Shown here piece by piece: positions 7,913 through 14,352 of a stretch of 36,050 bases of DNA. The position numbers were made by a program, and so were the translations under genes. The DNA is from a virus. The DNA is taken from the IMG/VR virus record IMGVR_UViG_3300030419_002892, positions 1 to 36,050 of that record; one strand, 5' to 3'. The notes beneath the pieces are model-generated. The model had not been told where the DNA came from and ran no database searches. It saw only the letters and a list, made by a program, of their open reading frames with translations. Numbering within the stretch: position 1 is the stretch's first letter; every line of letters begins with the position of its first letter.

Positions 7913-8260
7913 ATGATTAAACTAAAAAAATTAATAAAAGAGTCAGCTTGGGATAGGAAATTCGGTGAACCATTACCTACTTTAAAAGACGTGATGGAAA
8001 AACACAATTGTGATTGTGGTGGTAGTTGTTGTACTGTAAGTGAAGGTGCAGAAGAAAAAATTAAAGCAAAAAAAGAATTACAAAGGCTTATGAAAGTTGA
8101 GGCTAAATTTAGAGACAGAATGTTGAAGTTAGAACAAGTATTTTTAAGGGATGCTAGACCAGAAAATGTTAAATTAGCAAAAGATATAAAACAATCATAT
8201 AAGAAACACGTAACTCAATTTATGAGAGATGCTGTTTCGTTTTCTAGAAGAGTGAAATAA
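7913..8260 (+). CDS. Prohead-cluster protein with duplicated leader and Cys-rich motif
   Basis: This encodes 115 residues from the ATG at 7913, one base after the upstream stop. Longer in-frame starts would run back through the neighbour and are rejected because this start reproduces the leader of the gene at 7678. Residues 1-23 are almost identical to that paralogue (MIKLKKLIKE|SAWDRKFGEP). Next comes a compact cysteine cluster, NCDCGGSCC (C33, C35, C39, C40), which could bind a metal or form disulphides. A further V-S-E|G possible cleavage site follows at 42-45. The C-terminal 65 residues are a Lys/Arg-rich helix. It ends in a TAATG overlap with the DUF3008 gene. Confidence 0.78.
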   Translation: MIKLKKLIKESAWDRKFGEPLPTLKDVMEKHNCDCGGSCCTVSEGAEEKIKAKKELQRLMKVEAKFRDRMLKLEQVFLRDARPENVKLAKDIKQSYKKHVTQFMRDAVSFSRRVK

Positions 8261-9717
8261 TGCCTGCTAAGTCAAAAGCTCAACAAAGATTTATGGGGAT
8301 GGTTCACGGTCTACAAAAAGGTGAAATAAAACCATCTGATGTATCAAGTAAAGTTAAAAAGGTAGCTAAAGATATGAAGAAAAAAGATGCTGAAGATTTT
8401 GCTTCAACTAAACATAAAGGATTACCTAAGAAAGTGAAAGAAGCATTTTTAAGTGAAAATCCAGCGGCATCAGCCGCAGCTGCTATGGTTATGATGCAAA
8501 TGCAAAATCCTGATACAGGTAAAAAAATAAAAGCAATAACACCATTAAAAAATAAAGACCATAAATTACATGGTAAAGCTAAAGGTATATTCAAAAGATT
8601 AAAAGATAAATTTTCAAAGAAAAAACCACAAGGAACAGTACATAATTATTTACCTAAAGATTTTAAAAGAGAATCCGTAAATGAAGGTAGAAAAGCAATT
8701 CAAGCTTATAAAGAAATGGGTTCAGCATTAACTACCACTATTTATGGAATTAAAAATTTTAGAAAAATAATTAATGATGGCCCATATGATAAAAAACTTG
8801 ATAAAATAACAGGTGAATTATATAAACTTGAAATAGATTTAGAAAAAAAATTACGATTATTAATTCCACAAATGAAAAAGATTTCTGCAGATAAAAGATT
8901 AGAATCCGTAAATGAAAAGAAAAATCCAAAGAGAGAAAAAGTTAAAAAAGATTTTCTTAAATCCTTACAAACTTTAGAGAAAAGAGTTAAAAGAATCAAA
9001 CAATTCGCAAAATCAAATCAATGGGGTCCAGTTAGTAGTTTTGTAGAAGATGGACTTGTATATGATTTAAGAGATTTAGAAAGAGAAATTGACCAAATTA
9101 TATCGATGCCAGTTGATGAATCCGTAAATGAAGGTAAAGTTGAACCAAAAGTAAAATCACGATTAAATGTTCTTACAAAAAGATTAACAGATTTAAAAAG
9201 AGCTGATACACAATTAGAAAAATCTATGTGGGAAGCGGTTATGGAATATACAAAAATATATAATATGGTTAAAGATGGTAAATACTTCGAAACAGCTGGT
9301 TTTAAACAACTACCTGGTTCATTAGAACTTAACCATAAAAGATTTTCACAAAAGTTTTCAAAGAGTTTAGATTCTATTATAAAAAGTACTAAAGATTCAG
9401 TTAAAAGATTACAATTAAAAGAATCCGTAAATGAAGTCGTAAATGAAAAAGTAGTTGTTACTACTAAAAAAGATGATATACCTGGTAATCCAATGAAGAT
9501 GAAAGGTGAAGAAAAAATTAAAAAGTTAGCTTGGAGTGGTAGTGTTGGAATGAAAAAACCAGGTAGTTATGAAATTAAAGGTAATAAGTTAAATGTGAAT
9601 AACATTAGACCTCGTGATAAAGGATTTTTTGTAAGACATTTCACAATGGGTACTGGAATCAGAAAAGCAAATCTATATTATGATGGTGTTCATTGGCAAG
9701 GAAAGAAAAAATTCTAA
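8260..9717 (+). CDS. DUF3008-domain protein with four ESVNE-separated modules
   Basis: This encodes 485 residues, very rich in Lys. Residues 1-60 (MPAKSKAQQRFMGMVHGLQK, then KDAEDFASTKHKGLPKKV) match the DUF3008 family, usually a stand-alone protein of about 60-70 aa. A small Ala/Met-rich stretch follows (65-84). ESVNE then occurs at residues 138-142, 215-219, 287-291 and 388-392, each encoded by the same 15 bases and separating helical segments of 72-101 residues. The last 90 residues look like a different, beta-containing domain. Because Glu in similar settings is the cleavage point of the gp21 protease, this may be a polyprotein cut into peptides inside the head. That is inference. It overlaps both neighbours by TAATG. 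Confidence 0.85.
   Translation: MPAKSKAQQRFMGMVHGLQKGEIKPSDVSSKVKKVAKDMKKKDAEDFASTKHKGLPKKVKEAFLSENPAASAAAAMVMMQMQNPDTGKKIKAITPLKNKDHKLHGKAKGIFKRLKDKFSKKKPQGTVHNYLPKDFKRESVNEGRKAIQAYKEMGSALTTTIYGIKNFRKIINDGPYDKKLDKITGELYKLEIDLEKKLRLLIPQMKKISADKRLESVNEKKNPKREKVKKDFLKSLQTLEKRVKRIKQFAKSNQWGPVSSFVEDGLVYDLRDLEREIDQIISMPVDESVNEGKVEPKVKSRLNVLTKRLTDLKRADTQLEKSMWEAVMEYTKIYNMVKDGKYFETAGFKQLPGSLELNHKRFSQKFSKSLDSIIKSTKDSVKRLQLKESVNEVVNEKVVVTTKKDDIPGNPMKMKGEEKIKKLAWSGSVGMKKPGSYEIKGNKLNVNNIRPRDKGFFVRHFTMGTGIRKANLYYDGVHWQGKKKF
8671..9435 (+). repeat. Four identical GAATCCGTAAATGAA 15-mers (ESVNE motif)
   Basis: Perfect copies of GAATCCGTAAATGAA lie at 8671-8685, 8902-8916, 9118-9132 and 9421-9435, all in frame and encoding ESVNE. 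A partial fifth copy (GTAAATGAA, encoding VNE) follows the last. Identical codon choice despite diverged flanks points to recent spread or DNA-level constraint. Confidence 0.85.
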
Positions 9718-10007
9718 TGATTAAGTTAAAACATATATTAACAGAAAAAAGAGAATTAGGTGGTGCAATAATAGATAAGATTCACGATTTAACTGATAAA
9801 AATGCTCATAATATGGCTAGACTTACACTTGCTAAAGCAATGAGAAATAGAATTCTTATGAAAAATTATGAAGCATTAATGATATTACATACAAAATTTC
9901 GTGATATGAATGATTTAAAATCAGCTCGTGATAGATTAGATAAAGAGTTATTTGCTCAAGCAAAAAAAATGTATAGTGATTATGATATAATACATAACGC
10001 ATTCTAA
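9717..10007 (+). CDS. Small prohead-cluster protein, MIKLKHILTE leader
   Basis: This encodes 96 residues. The ATG at 9717 overlaps the previous stop and gives the leader MIKLKHILTE, close to MIKLKKLMKE and MIKLKKLIKE of the genes at 7678 and 7913. The TTG at 9693 would put it inside the upstream gene and is rejected. Residue 10 is Glu in the setting L-T-E|K, a candidate gp21 site. The rest is a basic helical protein (RLTLAKAMRNRILMKNYEAL and SARDRLDKELFAQAKKMY). A packaged core or internal protein is inferred from the leader and location. There is no known family. Confidence 0.78.
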   Translation: MIKLKHILTEKRELGGAIIDKIHDLTDKNAHNMARLTLAKAMRNRILMKNYEALMILHTKFRDMNDLKSARDRLDKELFAQAKKMYSDYDIIHNAF

Positions 10008-10348
10008 TGAGTAAAAAATCAACATATAAAAAGTTAATGACTGAATTAGATGAAGCACCATTTAGTTCACCATCACAATTACCTTTTAGTTCACCAGAAG
10101 CAAAACAAATGGTAGAAAAAGACATACAGAAAATGTCAAAGATTTTAGGAAAAGCATCACAACAATCTATTAAAACAATGATGGACGGTGTTAAAGGAAA
10201 AAGATATGATGCTATGGATATACAAAGAGCTATTATGAGTGGTAATATAAGAGATACTCATACAGGTGAAAGAGATTTTTTAAGAGTACTTTGGAATAAA
10301 GTACGAGATGGATTTAGAAGATATTCAAAAAGAGGAAAATTGAGATAA
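10007..10348 (+). CDS. Small prohead-cluster protein with LDE|A leader
   Basis: This encodes 113 residues from an ATG overlapping the previous stop. The leader MSKKSTYKKLMTELDE is followed by APFSSP, a clear L-D-E|A prohead protease-type site after residue 16. A short duplicated segment, PFSSPSQLPFSSPEA (18-32), follows. The rest is helical and basic, ending FRRYSKRGKLR. It is the last gene before a 30-base gap holding an ATATTTATA element and a fresh ribosome binding site. It is probably another core or internal head protein, by inference from leader and position. Confidence 0.78.
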   Translation: MSKKSTYKKLMTELDEAPFSSPSQLPFSSPEAKQMVEKDIQKMSKILGKASQQSIKTMMDGVKGKRYDAMDIQRAIMSGNIRDTHTGERDFLRVLWNKVRDGFRRYSKRGKLR

Positions 10349-10351
10349 CTT

Positions 10352-10360
10352 ATATTTATA
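10352..10360 (+). promoter_or_regulatory. ATATTTATA element, candidate late promoter
   Basis: A perfect ATATTTATA copy lies in the 30-base gap between two genes, 18 bases before the next start codon and just upstream of AGGAG (10364-10368). It would separate the leader-protein run from the 10379 gene and bS21. Confidence 0.4.
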
Positions 10361-10378
10361 GTTAGGAGATTAAAGATT

Positions 10379-11005
10379 ATGTCTAAAACAATTAAAATGA
10401 AAAACTTACTTAAAGAAAACTTTAGCGGTACTATGATGGGTGGAGTCGTATCACATAGTCCATTTCACGACAATATTAGTTTATCTAAAATTGTTAAAGA
10501 AAAGTATGGTGATATAGAAGAAGAAAAAGTTGATGTTAAAGGCTTAACTTCTGAAATTTCAAGCTATAACAAATTAGGTGAATCAATTTTTGGTGAATCT
10601 AATATAACAAAAGTAGCTGAAAGACTAAGTTGGATTGCAAATCAAGCTAAATCACATACATTAAGTGAGACCGAAGATTGGTTTGATAAGATTACAGTAA
10701 ATCGTAATATGAAAGAACTTACAGGCCTTTCTGGACAATTTGGTAAAATTGCTAAAGAAGCTAAATCATTACAAGAAAGAATGGGTGCTTTATATGAAGA
10801 TATGGGTAACATTCTTGGTAGGTATTATGAGATAGGTGAACAAGTAACAGAGGTTGAAGGAGACAAAGAGGAATATCAGAAATTCTTTAATGCCGCATTA
10901 AAAAAATTCGGTGTTAGTTCTCCTGACGAATTGGATGATGATAAGAAAAAAGAATTCTTCAATCATGTAGACAAAAATTGGCAAGGTGATAACGAATCTG
11001 ATTAG
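10379..11005 (+). CDS. Helical prohead-cluster protein with LKE|N leader
   Basis: This encodes 208 residues with AGGAG at 10364-10368. The leader MSKTIKMKNLLKE is followed by NFSGTMMGG, giving L-K-E|N after residue 13 as a candidate cleavage site. The central region is a long helix with heptad character (residues 60-155). The C-terminal 45 residues (EYQKFFNAALKKFGVSSPDE, then DDKKKEFFNHVDKNW) form a distinct small helical module that I recall from other phage structural proteins but cannot name. It lies between the leader-protein run and bS21, and a core or internal head role is inferred. No catalytic motif is seen. Confidence 0.8.
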   Translation: MSKTIKMKNLLKENFSGTMMGGVVSHSPFHDNISLSKIVKEKYGDIEEEKVDVKGLTSEISSYNKLGESIFGESNITKVAERLSWIANQAKSHTLSETEDWFDKITVNRNMKELTGLSGQFGKIAKEAKSLQERMGALYEDMGNILGRYYEIGEQVTEVEGDKEEYQKFFNAALKKFGVSSPDELDDDKKKEFFNHVDKNWQGDNESD

Positions 11006-11009
11006 GAGG
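11004..11009 (+). promoter_or_regulatory. Full AGGAGG ribosome binding site of the bS21 gene
   Basis: This is the only complete AGGAGG I found before a start codon here; other genes use AGGAG, GGAG or AAGGA. It sits four bases before a TTG and decides that start, because no in-frame ATG is available at the N-terminus of the S21 domain. Confidence 0.7.
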
Positions 11010-11013
11010 CCAT

Positions 11014-11202
11014 TTGATTTACGTAAAAGTTCGTAAAGGTCAATCTATAGACAAAGCTTTAAGTATCTTAAAGAAAAAAGTAAAAGAATCTAAACTGATG
11101 GTAGAGTTAAGAGAACGTGAGTTCTACAAAAAACCATCAGAAATTAGAAAAGAGAAAAAAGCTAAAGCTAGATTACGATATAAAAAAAATTTAAATAATT
11201 AG
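11014..11202 (+). CDS. rpsU: Ribosomal protein bS21 homologue
   Basis: This encodes 62 residues. MIYVKVRKGQSIDKALSILK, then ELREREFYKKPSEIRKEKKA, matches the bS21 pattern: a beta strand with VKVR, a helix, then the REFY-KPSE signature and a basic tail. Bacterial S21 is about 65-71 aa. S21 binds the 30S platform beside the anti-Shine-Dalgarno region and affects initiation, so a phage copy could replace the host protein and favour phage mRNAs. The start is TTG at 11014, only four bases after AGGAGG (11004-11009), the strongest ribosome binding site in the window. It is embedded in the head-assembly operon, which would make it late-expressed. Confidence 0.88.
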   Translation: MIYVKVRKGQSIDKALSILKKKVKESKLMVELREREFYKKPSEIRKEKKAKARLRYKKNLNN

Positions 11203-11222
11203 TTATATTTTTCAATTTGTGT

Positions 11223-11231
11223 ATATTTATA
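11223..11231 (+). promoter_or_regulatory. ATATTTATA element upstream of scaffold gene
   Basis: A perfect ATATTTATA copy lies 20 bases after the bS21 stop, preceded by TTTGTG. It lies 131 bases before the scaffold start, the longest leader of the set, and the intervening sequence holds three inverted repeats. Confidence 0.4.
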
Positions 11232-11241
11232 TATACAAAAA

Positions 11242-11277
11242 TACACTACGGCATTTTTTTAGCCTTCATGTAGTGTA
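11242..11277. other. Inverted repeat, 8-bp stem TACACTAC/GTAGTGTA
   Basis: TACACTAC (11242-11249) pairs perfectly with GTAGTGTA (11270-11277). Inside, GGC (11250-11252) can pair with GCC (11262-11264) around a T-rich loop. No U-tract follows on the + strand, but on the minus strand five Ts follow at once (complement of 11237-11241), so it looks like a minus-strand terminator or a structured leader rather than a + strand terminator. Confidence 0.55.
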
Positions 11278-11296
11278 ATCAAAATGTTAATCACAT

Positions 11297-11316
11297 TATA
11301 GTTCCCAATAACTATA
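11297..11316. other. Inverted repeat, 7-bp stem TATAGTT/AACTATA
   Basis: This is a perfect 7-base stem with a six-base loop (CCCAAT), AT-rich, in the untranslated region ahead of the scaffold gene. It is probably weak alone; its interest is as one of three consecutive hairpins. Confidence 0.45.
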
Positions 11317-11329
11317 TTAATTACAACTA

Positions 11330-11349
11330 ATGATTATTAATTTAATCAT
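11330..11349. other. Inverted repeat adjacent to the scaffold ribosome binding site
   Basis: ATGATTA and TAATCAT form a perfect 7-base stem around TTAATT, ending one base before the AGGAG ribosome binding site (11350-11354) of the scaffold gene. It could influence translation initiation or be a protein-binding palindrome. Confidence 0.45.
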
Positions 11350-11362
11350 AGGAGAAAACGTA

Positions 11363-12565
11363 ATGGATGATTTATTAAAAGAAGCCATTGCAGATGCAAA
11401 AGCAGTTCGTGAAACAGCTCTTGAAAACGCTAAAATCGCTTTAGAAGAAGCTTTCACACCTCGCTTACAATCTATGCTTTCTAAAAAAATCCAATCTGAA
11501 ATCGATGTTGAAGAACAAGAAGATGAAATGGATGATGAAGAAGCTCCTGAAGAGGAAGCTCCTGAAGAAGGATATGGTTGGAACGAGGACGATGAAGACC
11601 CTTCTGATGACCATTCTGAAGAAGAACCTGAAATGGAAGAAGATGAAGAAGAAATGGGTGATGAAGAAGAAGAAGCAGGTGAAGAAGAAATGGATATGGA
11701 AGGCGTGATTGAAATTAATGGTGTTAAATATGCACCAGTAGTTTCTGAAGAAGAGGAAGAAGAAGCAGGAGAAGAGGAAGAGGAAATGGAAGAATCCGAT
11801 GACCTTGACCTTGAAGCTGTTCTTCGTGAATTGGAAGAAGAAGATGTTAATGAAGAAGAAGAAGTTGACGAATCAAAAGAAGAAGTTGATGAAGAAACTG
11901 AAACCGTTGATGAAGACGAAGAAGTTGATGAATCAAAAGAAGAAGTTGATGAAGTTGATAAATCTTCTGGTGTTGGCAAAGGTGATAACCATAAAGGTGA
12001 ATCTGACCAATCTTCAGCTATCGGTTCAAAAGATAAAGCTAAACACGAATCAGTTGAAGAAACTGAGGAAGTTGTTACTGAATCTGAAGAAACTGAAGAA
12101 GTTAATGAAGATGAAGATATTGACCTTGAAGAAGTCATCGCCGCTCTTTCTGAAGAAGAAGACGAAGATGAAGAGAAAAATGAAGTCTCTAAACTTCAAT
12201 CTGAACTTGACGAGCATCGTAATGTCGTTAAATATCTACGTTCTAAATTGAATGAAGTTAATTTGCTTAACGCAAAGTTACTATTCACAAACAAACTTTT
12301 CCGTTCATTTGGTTTAACAAATGACCAGAAAATGAAAGTTGTGGAAAACTTTGATAGAGCACATAACCTTCGTGAAGTTAAATTGGTTTATTCCACTTTA
12401 GCTGAATCTTTTGGAACTAAAAAAACTAAAAAAGAAATTAAAGAATCAAAAGGTTCAGCTTCTAAAGCTACAGCCTCAACAAAATCTGAAAAGCAAGAAC
12501 AAGAAGTAATTGCTGAAGGTTCAGAATTGAGAGACCGTTTTAAGAAGTTAGCCGGTATTATTTAA
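11363..12565 (+). CDS. gp22: Prohead core scaffold protein (gp22-like), very acidic
   Basis: This encodes 400 residues from the ATG at 11363 with AGGAG at 11350-11354; the longer in-frame reading from 11330 runs through the hairpin and is rejected. The protein should form the inner core around which gp23 assembles and be degraded to peptides by gp21. The N-terminus MDDLLKE|AIADAKAVRE has an L-K-E|A site. Residues 45-270 are extremely Glu/Asp-rich low complexity. From about 272 a coiled coil begins (LQSELDEHRNVVKYLRSKLN), then LLNAKLLFTNKLF, a string I associate with the scaffolds of marine T4-like phages. VIAE|GSEL near the end is another candidate site. T4 gp22 is about 270 aa, so the acidic region accounts for the extra length. 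It directly precedes the capsid gene, as in T4. Confidence 0.88.
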   Translation: MDDLLKEAIADAKAVRETALENAKIALEEAFTPRLQSMLSKKIQSEIDVEEQEDEMDDEEAPEEEAPEEGYGWNEDDEDPSDDHSEEEPEMEEDEEEMGDEEEEAGEEEMDMEGVIEINGVKYAPVVSEEEEEEAGEEEEEMEESDDLDLEAVLRELEEEDVNEEEEVDESKEEVDEETETVDEDEEVDESKEEVDEVDKSSGVGKGDNHKGESDQSSAIGSKDKAKHESVEETEEVVTESEETEEVNEDEDIDLEEVIAALSEEEDEDEEKNEVSKLQSELDEHRNVVKYLRSKLNEVNLLNAKLLFTNKLFRSFGLTNDQKMKVVENFDRAHNLREVKLVYSTLAESFGTKKTKKEIKESKGSASKATASTKSEKQEQEVIAEGSELRDRFKKLAGII

Positions 12566-12609
12566 TTTTAAATTAATTTTAAACCTTATTATTATATTGG
12601 AGAAATATA

Positions 12610-14265
12610 ATGTCAAATAAAAATCTTGGAACAATCGAGAAGTTGATGGACGGATTTAATCCTTATCGCGACCGTATCGAAGAATCCCGCGGATTAGTAA
12701 AAAAGTGGGAGCCAACTGGATTATTGGAAGGTTTAGAGGATGAACAAAAAACTCTTGGAATGTCTACACTATTAGAAAACCAAGCTCGTCAGTTAATTGA
12801 TGAAGCCAGCAAAACTGGTACTTCAGCAAATTCTGAAGAGTGGTCTGGTGTAGCACTTCCTTTGGTTCGTAAAATTTTTGGTGAACTTGCTTCACAAGAA
12901 TTTGTTAGTGTTCAACCTATGAACTTACCATCTGGTCTTATCTTCTATCTCGATTTTAAATATGGAACATCTCAAGCCGCTTTTGGTGTTGGTGAACAAG
13001 TATTTGGTGTAACATCAGGTTCTAGTGACCCAACTGGTGGTCTTTATGGTGCTGGTGCATTTGGATATTCTATAAACGATGCCTGTGGTGTTGCAGACGC
13101 TCAAACTGATATGACAGCGTCAACTACTTGGGCATCTGTTGATTTCGAACCTGATTTGTCAGCTTCAGCAGTATCTACAACAGTAGGTACAGGGTTGAAA
13201 ACATTCGATTATCCTATTTCAAATATGAGTAATCCTGACCTTGAAGGTGTTAGAGCATTCGAACCAACTGGTTCAACTGCATTTACCGCTTACTATCCAG
13301 CTTACACACACGTAGTTAATAGTTCTGGTGTTGAAGTAGCTCCTTCTGATTCAGCTGCTGCATCTGTTCGCTTTATTATTAAAGAAGCTGCCGCAACTGG
13401 TGGTGCTACAGTATCAGTACAATATCATAAAGCTCCAGCAGACACCTCACGTGGTGACTTTGAAGCTGATGCTGGTTCAGGTCCACCTGAAACAGATGTT
13501 GATATCCCTGAAATCGATATCGCAATGCGTTCAATCGCTATTGTTGCTAAAACACGTAAATTGAAAGCAGTATGGACTCCTGAGTTAGCTCAAGACCTTA
13601 ACGCTTATCATAGTGTTGATGCAGAAGCAGAACTTACTTCACTACTTAGTGAATATGTATCAATGGAAATCGACCTTGAAATCCTTGATATGCTTCGTTT
13701 AAATGCAAGAGCTAAAACAGAACGTTGGAGTGCAAGAGTTGGATATGAATATAATTCATCAACTTCGTTGTTTGCAGAATCTTCAGCGAGCTCAAATGCA
13801 TACACAAAAGGTGATTGGTTCCAGACTCTTGGTAACAAGATACAGTCTGTTTCCAACGCTATTCATCAGAAAACACTACGTGGAGGTGCAAACTTCTTAG
13901 TAGTTAGTCCTGAAGTTGCTACAATCCTTGAATCTATTCCTGGATATGCAACATCATCTGATGGTGATGCTAACAACAAATCCTATGCAATGGGTGTACA
14001 AAAAGCGGGTATGTTAAATAACCGTTTCACCGTATATAAAAATCCATACCAGTTCGAGAATGTAATTCTTGTTGGTTTCAGAGGAAGTAACTTCCTAGAA
14101 ACTGGTGCTGTGTATGCTCCTTATGTACCATTGATTATGACACCTCTTGTTTACGACCCAACTAACTTTACACCACGTAAAGGTGTGATGACACGATACG
14201 CTAAAGAAATCGTGCGTCCTGAATTTTACGGTAAAGTTATTGTTGCTGACGTTAACTATGTTTAA
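12610..14265 (+). CDS. gp23: Major capsid protein (gp23-like)
   Basis: This encodes 551 residues with TTGGAG at 12597-12602. This HK97-fold protein builds the capsid hexamers. T4 gp23 signatures are present: FVSVQPMNLPSGLIFYLDFK around residues 97-116 and RKLKAVWTPELAQDLNAYHS with DAEAELTSLLS around 317-345. The N-terminal delta region ends QLIDE|ASKTG, with Glu at residue 65, the same number at which I recall T4 gp23 being cleaved (LTE|A). The middle (about 150-310) holds Ala/Ser/Thr-rich sequence typical of the family's variable insertion. Codon use here is somewhat less AT-biased than in neighbours, as expected for a highly expressed gene. A strong terminator follows, so it ends a transcription unit. 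Confidence 0.95.
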   Translation: MSNKNLGTIEKLMDGFNPYRDRIEESRGLVKKWEPTGLLEGLEDEQKTLGMSTLLENQARQLIDEASKTGTSANSEEWSGVALPLVRKIFGELASQEFVSVQPMNLPSGLIFYLDFKYGTSQAAFGVGEQVFGVTSGSSDPTGGLYGAGAFGYSINDACGVADAQTDMTASTTWASVDFEPDLSASAVSTTVGTGLKTFDYPISNMSNPDLEGVRAFEPTGSTAFTAYYPAYTHVVNSSGVEVAPSDSAAASVRFIIKEAAATGGATVSVQYHKAPADTSRGDFEADAGSGPPETDVDIPEIDIAMRSIAIVAKTRKLKAVWTPELAQDLNAYHSVDAEAELTSLLSEYVSMEIDLEILDMLRLNARAKTERWSARVGYEYNSSTSLFAESSASSNAYTKGDWFQTLGNKIQSVSNAIHQKTLRGGANFLVVSPEVATILESIPGYATSSDGDANNKSYAMGVQKAGMLNNRFTVYKNPYQFENVILVGFRGSNFLETGAVYAPYVPLIMTPLVYDPTNFTPRKGVMTRYAKEIVRPEFYGKVIVADVNYV

Positions 14266-14303
14266 TAATCAGTAATGATTGAATCGTACTAGGGTACAAT
14301 TAG

Positions 14304-14335
14304 AAAAAAAAGGGAGGCTTCGGTCTCCCTTTTTT
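14304..14335 (+). terminator. Rho-independent terminator with UUCG loop
   Basis: GGGAGGC (14312-14318), loop TTCG (14319-14322) and GTCTCCC (14323-14329), with one G-U pair, are followed by a six-T run. The C(UUCG)G tetraloop is exceptionally stable. An A-run upstream (14304-14311) pairs with the T-run and would also let it act on the other strand. It lies 46 bases after the capsid stop. Confidence 0.93.
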
Positions 14336-14352
14336 GTTTATTGTACTTCTTT

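Noticed and set aside
11242-11277. Rho-independent terminator for the bS21 unit
   Set aside because: The stem is good but no T-run follows on the + strand; the only T-run is on the minus strand. Kept as a structured element rather than a terminator.
11317-12138. 273-codon minus-strand open frame, Ser-rich, opposite the scaffold gene
   Set aside because: It is the antisense image of the GAA/GAT-rich acidic tract (GAA/GAT read backwards gives TTC/ATC and shifted frames give Ser codons). No ribosome binding site and no recognisable protein features.
11505-12251. Lys/Met/Leu-rich + strand open frames inside the scaffold gene
   Set aside because: They are frame-shifted readings of the GAA-rich tract; composition is pure low complexity and no start signal is present.
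13608-13900. Short open frames on both strands within the capsid gene
   Set aside because: They lie wholly within the well-supported gp23 reading frame and show no family features or start signals.
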